5,091 bases of DNA from an uncultured Eubacteriales bacterium (lineage in GTDB: Bacteria > Bacillota > Clostridia > Peptostreptococcales > Anaerovoracaceae), in NCBI GenBank assembly GCA_902793875.1, contig CADBFL010000210.1, positions 2,276-7,366 on the forward strand, in the 5' to 3' direction. The notes under the pieces were generated by a model, which was not told the DNA's origin, ran no database searches, and saw only the letters and a program-made list of their open reading frames with translations. How positions within the stretch are numbered: the first letter of the stretch is position 1; each line of letters opens with the position of its first letter. Shown piece by piece: positions 1 to 5,091 of this stretch. A program made the position numbers and the translations under genes.

Positions 1-1671
1 CTATTTGCCCGTTTTGATCTTGCGGCGCTTGATCTTCTGCGTAGTCGTCTTTTCGAACGGCTCGGTCCTGAGATATACCTGCTTGATGCGCTTGAAGCTC
101 GGCATCTCTCTGCTGATCAGCTCGATGTCGGCGTCTGCCATGGTCTGTATGTATTCTTCGCTCTTGCCCTTCACCTCTTCGGCTTCAGGGTCATATACGA
201 TGTGCGCAACGAGCCTGTAGTCGTCGCCGTCCGGCTCGCCCATCACGACGTTCTCGACCACATACGGGATCTTGCCTATAAGCGCCTCTATCTCTTCAGG
301 ATATATGTTCTTGCCGTTCTTCAGGACTATGACATTCTTCTTGCGGCCTGTCAGGAAGATGTATCCGTCCTCGTCTATCCTTGCAAGGTCGCCGGTGTTG
401 AACCATCCGTTCACAAAGACTTCCTCGTTGGCCTTGTCATCATCGAGATATCCCTTCATGATGTTAGGTCCCTGCGCGAAGAGCTCGCCGATGCCGTCCT
501 CGTCAGGATCGTTTATCATGACCTCTACGCCCGGCATCGCATGCCCGACAGAGCCCGGTCTTCTGTAGAAATAGCTCTCGGACGCGATGGTCGGCGAGGT
601 CTCGGTAAGTCCGTAGCCCTGCACGGTGAGGATGCCGAAGTCCGTAGCGTATTCGAGTATCTTCAGGTCGAGTCCGGCCGCTCCGCTTATGAGGAACCTC
701 AGCTTGCCGCCGAGTCCGTCGATAACGTCCTTGAATATCTTCCGTCTCACGTCGATGCCCACCTTCATGAGCGCTTTTGATATCTTGCGTCCCGTTTCGA
801 GTTTCTGCAGCTTGCCTTCCTTCTCTGCAGTCTTCAGGACCTTGTTTATCATCGATTCAATGATCAGAGGCACGCAGAAGAACGCAGTAACGCCGTACTC
901 CTTAAGCTCCTTCTGCACGTATTTGAGTCCGCTGCAGAATACATTGGTGCATCCGTTGCTGATGAACATCAGGACGCCCTGGTTGCCGAACACGTGGTGG
1001 AGCGGCAGGAGTATCATCTCGACATCGTCCTCGAAGATAGGCTCTACCTTCCTCATCGCTGCGATGGTCGATGCGATGTTGCGCTGCGAGAGCTGCGCCG
1101 CCCTTGCATCGGCGGATGTGCCCGATGTGAATACGATTATGTCGGTCGCATGCTTGTCGATGACTTTGAATTCAGGTTTGTATTTTTTGATCATCGCCGC
1201 GAGCTCAGGCATTTTCTCCTGAGTGAAATCGCTCATCGGGATCAGCGTCTTTGCGGCGACCCCTTTCTTTTTGATGATGCTGTCAAAATCCATGCCGAGA
1301 CTCTCGTCATAGATGATGGCATCCGCCTTGCACTTGACGAGGGAGTTCACGATCTCTTCTTCAGGAAGCCCCTTGTCGAGAGGCACGACTGTCCCGACGT
1401 TTATAACGACGGCGTAGTACGCCACCAGCCACTGATAGGAGTTCGGTCCGATGACCACGATGCGCTTGCCCTTCAGCCCCTTGCTGATGAGGTAAGCCCC
1501 CAGAGCATCGAGATCCTCTCTGAACTTTTTATACGTGATCTCCGTTTTGGACGTTCTGTCCGCGTTCTTGTAGATGAATCCGATGTTGTCTCCATATTTT
1601 TCGGCAACAAAATCCATTATCTCTTTGAGATCCTGGAATTCGATATCATACTTGCATTTATACTTTCTCAT
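1..1671 (-). CDS. Long-chain acyl-CoA synthetase-like AMP-binding (adenylate-forming) enzyme
   Basis: Member of the ANL adenylate-forming superfamily, probably activating a fatty acid to acyl-AMP and then to acyl-CoA (or acyl-ACP) in the cytoplasm; there is no signal peptide or clear membrane segment. Numbering from the upstream ATG at 1707 (568 aa), the motifs seen are: A3 loop at 194-210 (TSGTSADARAAQLSQRN), A5 at 364-370 (GYGLTET), A7 at 438-440 (TGD), hinge region at 453-458 (TGRKKN), NGKNIYPEEIE at 464-474, and the C-terminal lysine of A10 at K558 (TTTQKIKRRKI). I chose the ATG at 1671 (556 aa), not the in-frame ATG at 1707, because AGAAGGGA lies 5 bases upstream of it, whereas the 1707 ATG has only A/T-rich sequence before it and sits very close to the predicted transcription start. 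The A3 loop is unusual: the family consensus TSGTTGxPKG is replaced at the second Gly, the Pro, the Lys and the last Gly. The stop codon is the first three bases of the window. Acyl-CoA versus acyl-ACP product and chain length cannot be told from sequence. Confidence 0.9.
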   Translation of the reverse strand: MRKYKCKYDIEFQDLKEIMDFVAEKYGDNIGFIYKNADRTSKTEITYKKFREDLDALGAYLISKGLKGKRIVVIGPNSYQWLVAYYAVVINVGTVVPLDKGLPEEEIVNSLVKCKADAIIYDESLGMDFDSIIKKKGVAAKTLIPMSDFTQEKMPELAAMIKKYKPEFKVIDKHATDIIVFTSGTSADARAAQLSQRNIASTIAAMRKVEPIFEDDVEMILLPLHHVFGNQGVLMFISNGCTNVFCSGLKYVQKELKEYGVTAFFCVPLIIESMINKVLKTAEKEGKLQKLETGRKISKALMKVGIDVRRKIFKDVIDGLGGKLRFLISGAAGLDLKILEYATDFGILTVQGYGLTETSPTIASESYFYRRPGSVGHAMPGVEVMINDPDEDGIGELFAQGPNIMKGYLDDDKANEEVFVNGWFNTGDLARIDEDGYIFLTGRKKNVIVLKNGKNIYPEEIEALIGKIPYVVENVVMGEPDGDDYRLVAHIVYDPEAEEVKGKSEEYIQTMADADIELISREMPSFKRIKQVYLRTEPFEKTTTQKIKRRKIKTGK

Positions 1672-1676
1672 TACGG

Positions 1677-1684
1677 TCCCTTCT
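1677..1684 (-). promoter_or_regulatory. Ribosome binding site deciding the acyl-CoA synthetase start
   Basis: Minus-strand AGAAGGGA is followed by five bases (CCGTA) and then ATG at 1671. It is a good Shine-Dalgarno match and favours this start over the ATG 36 bases upstream, which lacks one. Confidence 0.7.
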
Positions 1685-1731
1685 GCGCGCCGCACGGCAC
1701 GATCCATACTTAATATTTTTTCGCTTTTATA

Positions 1732-1760
1732 ATTTTAACAAAACAGGAGCGATTTCTCTA
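1732..1760 (-). promoter_or_regulatory. Probable sigma-A type promoter for the acyl-CoA synthetase gene
   Basis: On the minus strand TAGAGA (1760-1755, 4 of 6 to TTGACA) is followed by a 17-base spacer and TAAAAT (1737-1732, 5 of 6 to TATAAT). The surroundings are A/T rich, in contrast to the GC-rich coding DNA, and the site lies just after the terminator of the preceding unit. It predicts a transcript start near 1725 and a leader of about 50 bases before the ATG at 1671. A weaker alternative in the same A/T-rich stretch is TTGTTA with AATATT 18 bases downstream. Confidence 0.45.
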
Positions 1761-1768
1761 CAGATTAC

Positions 1769-1800
1769 AAAAAATGAAACCCGGATCACAGATCCGGTTT
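1769..1800 (-). terminator. Rho-independent terminator of the GH13-hydF unit
   Basis: Arms 1781-1787 (CCGGATC) and 1791-1797 (GATCCGG) pair as a 7-bp stem around a three-base loop. The stem is extended by three A-T pairs (1777-1779 with 1798-1800) past a single unpaired base at 1780. Read on the minus strand the hairpin is followed by CA and a run of six T (1774-1769). It starts 39 bases after the hydF stop codon. In the plus direction there is no useful T-run after the hairpin, so it works for the minus strand. Confidence 0.85.
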
Positions 1801-1838
1801 CCACTGACACTATTTAGAGACTTAGTGGAGGCCGACCT

Positions 1839-3120
1839 TCAGGGTCTGAGGGCGTCCCTGTATTCCGGGAATATCTCAAGGCTCCGGGCCAGTATCCCGT
1901 GCAGGTAAGCGATCAGCGTGCCGTAATTTGTGATCGGAACGCCCTGGTCCGCCGCCTGCTTCGTGCGCCTTTTGACTTCCTTTTCGTTCAGCATGCAGCC
2001 TCCGCAGTGAACGACGAGCGCGTATCCCGAAAGGTCTTCCGGAAAACCTGTGCCGCTTGCCGTCTCGTATACGAGGTCCCTCCCCGTACGCTCACTGAGC
2101 CACATCGGGATCTTCACAGAACCTATGTCTCCGCACTGCCTGTGATGGGTGCAGCCCTCAGCGATCAGGACTCTGTCCCCGTCCTTCAGGTCCTTTACGG
2201 CGGCGACTCCCTTTACTGCTTCATCGAGCAGTCCCTTGTATCTTGCCATGAGTATGGAGAAAGATGTGAGAGGAATGTCCGCCGGAACGGTCTTATCCAC
2301 CTTGCCGAAGACCTGAGAGTCTGTGATGACGAGGTCGGGCTTCCTGCCGAGGCCCGCAAGCGTTTCCTCAAGCTCTGAGTCGCGAACGACTACGGACGCC
2401 GCTCCCGCATCGAGTATATCCCTTATGGTCTGCTGCTGAGGCAGTATGAGTCTTCCCTTCGGGGCGGCCTTGTCGATCGGAACGACCAGCACGATCAGGT
2501 CGCCCGAGTTTATTTTATCCGCCACGATGCGGCCTTCATTTCCCGCAGGCTTAAGGGCCGCGATGCGTTCTTTCAGTTCGTATATCCCGTCGCCCGAAAG
2601 AGCGCTCACATGTATCATCCCCTGGCTGCCCGACGCCACCGCCTGCAGGAGCCCCGGTTCTTCTTCTCCGAGAACATGATCTTCCGAGTCTTCTGCTATG
2701 TCGCTCTTGTTGAGAGCAACGAGGAAAGGTATGTTCCTTTCCCTGAAAAGACCCGCAAGCTCGCCGTCGGTCTTCCTGAGACCCTCCGATGCATCCACCA
2801 CAAGAACGGCGATGTCGGTCTTTCCGAGGATCTTCTTTGCCTGGGCGACCCTCTTCTCGCCAAGTCCGCCCTCATCATCGAAGCCCGGCGTATCGATCAC
2901 GACCACCGGTCCGAGCGGCAGTATCTCCATCGCCTTGCTGACCGGATCGGTCGTGGTCCCTCTCACATCCGAAACCACCGCAAGATCCTGGCCGGTCACC
3001 GCATTGACGATGCTCGACTTCCCCGCGTTCCGTGACGACGCTCGACTTCCCCGCGTTCCGTCTTCCGAAAAATCCTATGTGCACTCTCTGGCCCGAAGGC
3101 GTTTCATTCATGTTTGCCAT
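1839..3120 (-). pseudogene. hydF: [FeFe]-hydrogenase H-cluster maturation GTPase HydF, frameshifted by a 28-bp duplication
   Basis: HydF is the cytoplasmic GTPase and scaffold that receives the 2Fe subcluster built with HydE and HydG and delivers it to the [FeFe] hydrogenase. The first frame, from ATG at 3120, encodes the N-terminus and P-loop (GRRNAGKS, residues 19-26), then runs out of frame to a TGA at 2877-2875 (81 aa). The rest is in another frame, open from 3074 to the TGA at 1841-1839. Removing one copy of the 28-bp tandem repeat at 3005-3060 restores a single 417-aa protein, close to the roughly 400-410 aa usual for HydF. In that numbering: G2 region GTTTDP at 45-50, DTPG at 67-70, NKSD at 128-131, SAL at 163-165, and the C-terminal [4Fe-4S] motif CTHH at 314-317 plus HCGGC at 362-366 (C314, H316, H362, C363, C366). 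AGGGG lies 6 bases before ATG 3120; the gene starts 18 bases after the GH13 stop, indicating co-transcription. The GTG at 2999 could open a 386-aa frame, but it lacks a Shine-Dalgarno and would lose the P-loop. The family call is very secure; whether the break is real or an assembly error is open. Confidence 0.93.
3005..3060. repeat. 28-bp tandem duplication inside hydF (two copies, one mismatch)
   Basis: Copy 1 is 3005-3032 and copy 2 is 3033-3060, directly abutting. They match at 27 of 28 positions; the only difference is T at 3011 versus C at 3039. On the hydF strand each copy encodes RNAGKSS followed by Ile-Val (copy at 3005-3032) or Val-Val (copy at 3033-3060), that is, the P-loop of the GTPase. 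As 28 is nine codons plus one base, the second copy shifts the reading frame. Confidence 0.97.
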
Positions 3121-3126
3121 GTATAT

Positions 3127-3131
3127 CCCCT
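3127..3131 (-). promoter_or_regulatory. hydF ribosome binding site in the GH13-hydF gap
   Basis: Minus-strand AGGGG stands 6 bases before the ATG at 3120 and within the 18 bases that follow the GH13 stop. It favours the start MANMNETP over the internal Met at residue 4, even though many HydF proteins begin near that second Met. No promoter or terminator fits in this gap, so hydF relies on transcription from upstream. Confidence 0.65.
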
Positions 3132-3138
3132 GTATCTG

Positions 3139-5043
3139 CTATTTCTCGAGGAACCAGCGGAAGCCGTACGGTTCGAGCCAGTACTCGCTCATCCTGCCTT
3201 CTCCCGGTATGTATTTTCTTTCGGGCACGACCATGTCGATGCGTTCTCTTGTCTCGATCTCGGTCCTGCAGTGATGCTCCGAGAAGTTGAAGAGTCCGAG
3301 CATGCGTTTGCCGTTGTATTCCCTCACCATGCCGAGCACTCTGTCGTCGCCGGTATTCACAGGATAGAGCTTCGCGTCGGAGTGGAATATGTCGTTGTAT
3401 TTTCTTATCATTACGAGATGCCGGATCGCGTGGAATATCCTTCCTGTCGGAGTCGTCAGGTCGTGCCTGTCCTCAGCCTGCTCCCAGTCGAACTTCCCTC
3501 TGTGGATGTTGCGGCTGTCAGCCCATCTGCCCGGATCATCGTGGTATGTGTAGTCGTTGAGCATGCCCACTTCATCGCCGCTGTACAGAACAGGTATGCC
3601 GCGCAGGGTCAGCATGCAGGCGTGCAGCATCACATCGGCCGCTATCCCGCGCTCAAGAGCCTCTTCATTGCCCTCATAGACGGCAGACTCGACGCCGCAG
3701 AGCGACGCGGTCGTTCCGCAGAGCCTGGCGTCACGGAACTTCTCGGAATCGTTGTAGAGCTCTCCCCTCGACGGGCTTACTCCCCATCTGCCCGTGAACC
3801 AGTCGTTCAGGTATTTCTTGTGCGCGGCCTCTTTTACGCCGAACCATCCGAGATAATCGTAGTCGAGACCCCAGCCTATGTCATCGTGGCATCTCAGGTA
3901 ATTCTGGAATATGCAGTTGGCCGGCAGATCCGCGACCTGCTCCAGCTGATGCCTTAAAAGCCTGACGTCTCTGGTCGCAAGCGTATGCCAGATTGTCGCC
4001 ATCGTCGTGACGTTGTAGAGCATGTCGCACTCAGGCTTATCCTGTGTGCCGAAGTAAGGCACCACCTTGCTCGGCTCCATGACGACCTCTCCCAGCAGCA
4101 GGACACTCGGGCAGACTATCCTGCAGGCGATGTTCATCATCCGGGTCAGGCTGTGCACCTGCGGCAGATTGCGGCAGGTGGTGCCGAGCTGCTTCCATAT
4201 ATACGGCACGGCGTCCAGTCTTATTATGTCCACCCCGCGGTTGGCGAGATAGAGCAGGTTGTCCGTCATGTCGTTGAACACCATCGGGTTCGCATAATTG
4301 AGATCCCACTGGAACGGATAGAACGTCGTCATGACTATCCTGTTTATGTCCGTAAGATAAGTGAAGTTGCCGGGCGCTGTTTCAGGGAAAACATCCGGCA
4401 TGGTCTTTTCGTACTGCGCCGGGATGTCCCAGTTGTCGTAGAAGAAGTACCTCCCCTGTGCGGACGGATCTCCTTCTCTGGCGGCCTTTGCCCACGGGTG
4501 ATCCTCGCTCGTATGGTTCATTACGAAATCGAGGCACACGCGTACGCCCCTTCTGTGGCAGGCGGCGGTAAGCGCCTCGAGATCTTTCATGGTTCCGAGA
4601 TCCGGCCTCACCTTTCTGAAGTCGGAGACGGCATAGCCCCCGTCGCTCCTGCCCTGCTCCGGTGTATCCAGAAGAGGCATCAGGTGGATGTACTTTACTC
4701 CGCACTCCTTAAAGTATTCGAGCCTGTCCTTTACGCCTCTGAGATCGCCCGCGAAGTTCTCAGTGTACAGCATCATGCCCATCATCCTGTTGGAATGATG
4801 GATATGCGGGTTGCCGGCCCTTCTCGCGTCGACGTCCTTCAGGGTCTGCTTTCGCTCGCCGTAGCTCCGCTTCAGCATCTTCACGAAGTAATCGAAAGCC
4901 GCCTCATCATCGTACAGCTCCATGTAGAGCCATTTGAGCTCATCGTAATGTTCCGCCAGTCTCTCTCCGAAGACGTTGCGGCGTTTCTTTGCGGCGCTTT
5001 TGGCCTTTCCGGTCTTTTTCTCAGCTGTCTTTTCTTTTTTCAC
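3139..5043 (-). CDS. Amylosucrase-like glycoside hydrolase family 13 (GH13_4) enzyme; start uncertain
   Basis: Probably a cytoplasmic transglucosidase that takes glucose from sucrose, releasing fructose, and adds it to an alpha-1,4-glucan; sucrose hydrolase is the main alternative. Counting from the GTG at 5043 (634 aa): a Lys/Ala-rich basic tail 1-22, helical N-domain about 25-85, (beta/alpha)8 barrel about 88-540, and a C-terminal beta domain about 555-634. GH13 signatures are DFVMNH (172-177), IIRLDAV with nucleophile D277 (273-279), LLLGE with acid/base E319, and CHDDIGW with D387 as transition-state stabiliser (385-391). Compared from memory with Neisseria polysaccharea amylosucrase, the sucrose-pocket pair D144/R509 matches D134 (SDGGYAV) and R511 (DSRNIHR), and R284, H187, H392 and R446 also have equivalents; R226 there is a Pro here (P216), as in several other amylosucrases. 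No signal peptide. GTG 5043 has only a weak Shine-Dalgarno (AAGAG), and the frame stays open without a stop or another usual start codon to the window edge at 5091, so translation may begin outside. It lies 18 bases upstream of hydF as the first visible gene of that unit. Confidence 0.9.
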   Translation of the reverse strand: MKKEKTAEKKTGKAKSAAKKRRNVFGERLAEHYDELKWLYMELYDDEAAFDYFVKMLKRSYGERKQTLKDVDARRAGNPHIHHSNRMMGMMLYTENFAGDLRGVKDRLEYFKECGVKYIHLMPLLDTPEQGRSDGGYAVSDFRKVRPDLGTMKDLEALTAACHRRGVRVCLDFVMNHTSEDHPWAKAAREGDPSAQGRYFFYDNWDIPAQYEKTMPDVFPETAPGNFTYLTDINRIVMTTFYPFQWDLNYANPMVFNDMTDNLLYLANRGVDIIRLDAVPYIWKQLGTTCRNLPQVHSLTRMMNIACRIVCPSVLLLGEVVMEPSKVVPYFGTQDKPECDMLYNVTTMATIWHTLATRDVRLLRHQLEQVADLPANCIFQNYLRCHDDIGWGLDYDYLGWFGVKEAAHKKYLNDWFTGRWGVSPSRGELYNDSEKFRDARLCGTTASLCGVESAVYEGNEEALERGIAADVMLHACMLTLRGIPVLYSGDEVGMLNDYTYHDDPGRWADSRNIHRGKFDWEQAEDRHDLTTPTGRIFHAIRHLVMIRKYNDIFHSDAKLYPVNTGDDRVLGMVREYNGKRMLGLFNFSEHHCRTEIETRERIDMVVPERKYIPGEGRMSEYWLEPYGFRWFLEK

Positions 5044-5091
5044 TTTTCTCTTGCTGTATGCATGCCGCTCCGGTACGGTGCTCCGGAGACA

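Noticed and set aside
202..1713. Several overlapping plus-strand open frames (for example 202-780, 626-1222, 994-1713) opposite the acyl-CoA synthetase gene.
   Set aside because: They overlap each other in different frames, have no domain signature, and lie antisense to a gene whose motifs are clear.
1801..1828. Weak inverted repeat (CCACT / AGTGG, and CACTA / TAGTG inside it) just after the hydF stop.
   Set aside because: The five-base arms and long loop are weak; the strong hairpin at 1777-1800 with its T-tract is the better terminator.
2875..3074. Programmed ribosomal frameshifting to rescue hydF.
   Set aside because: A +1 shift between 3074 and 2875 would rejoin the frames, but I see no slippery codon, shift-prone stop context or stimulatory Shine-Dalgarno there. 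The 28-bp duplication is itself a sufficient explanation.
2698..3957. Long plus-strand open frame (419 codons) opposite hydF and the GH13 gene.
   Set aside because: It is antisense to two well-recognised genes, crosses their boundary and the 28-bp duplication, shows no recognisable domain, and is explained by stop-codon scarcity opposite GC-rich coding DNA.
4156..4180. Perfect 7-bp inverted repeat (CACCTGC / GCAGGTG) with an 11-base loop.
   Set aside because: It lies inside codons for the conserved TCRNLPQVHS stretch of the GH13 barrel and has no T-tract; chance structure in coding DNA is enough.
5068..5088. Inverted repeat CTCCGG / CCGGAG with a 9-base loop at the right edge.
   Set aside because: There is no T-run on either strand within the window, and the region may be coding because the GH13 frame is open through it. 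It is too close to the edge to interpret as a terminator or operator.

Overview
The window looks like a piece of chromosome from a strictly anaerobic Firmicute, most likely Clostridia (Lachnospiraceae or relatives) from a gut or rumen type habitat. This is inferred from three things: an [FeFe]-hydrogenase maturase (HydF), an amylosucrase-type GH13 enzyme whose wording resembles clostridial homologues, and a moderately GC-rich base composition. All three genes lie on the minus strand. I see no tRNA, rRNA, CRISPR array, insertion sequence or phage gene.

In the direction of transcription (right to left), the window opens with a GH13_4 amylosucrase-like enzyme (5043 to 3139). Its reading frame stays open to the right edge, so its true start may lie outside. 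It is followed after 18 bases by hydF (3120 to 1839), whose ribosome binding site sits in that short gap. A hairpin plus T-tract (1800 to 1769) closes this pair, making GH13-hydF one likely transcription unit. A probable promoter (1760 to 1732) then drives a separate gene for a long-chain acyl-CoA synthetase-like AMP-binding enzyme (1671 to 1), which ends exactly at the left edge. The 131 to 167 bases between hydF and this gene hold only the terminator, the promoter and a leader.

The most notable feature is damage to hydF. A 28-bp tandem duplication (3005-3032 and 3033-3060, 27 of 28 bases identical) falls on the codons of the GTPase P-loop and throws the gene out of frame. With one copy removed, a normal full-length HydF of 417 residues is recovered. 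The cause may be an assembly join between strain variants, a recent loss-of-function mutation, or a reversible repeat switch; the sequence alone cannot decide. Second, the acyl-CoA synthetase has an unusually degenerate ATP/phosphate-binding loop while its other adenylation motifs are intact.

Functionally the genes fit a fermentative lifestyle: sucrose/alpha-glucan metabolism, assembly of the H-cluster for hydrogen production, and fatty-acid activation. I see no evidence of a new multi-gene system here.
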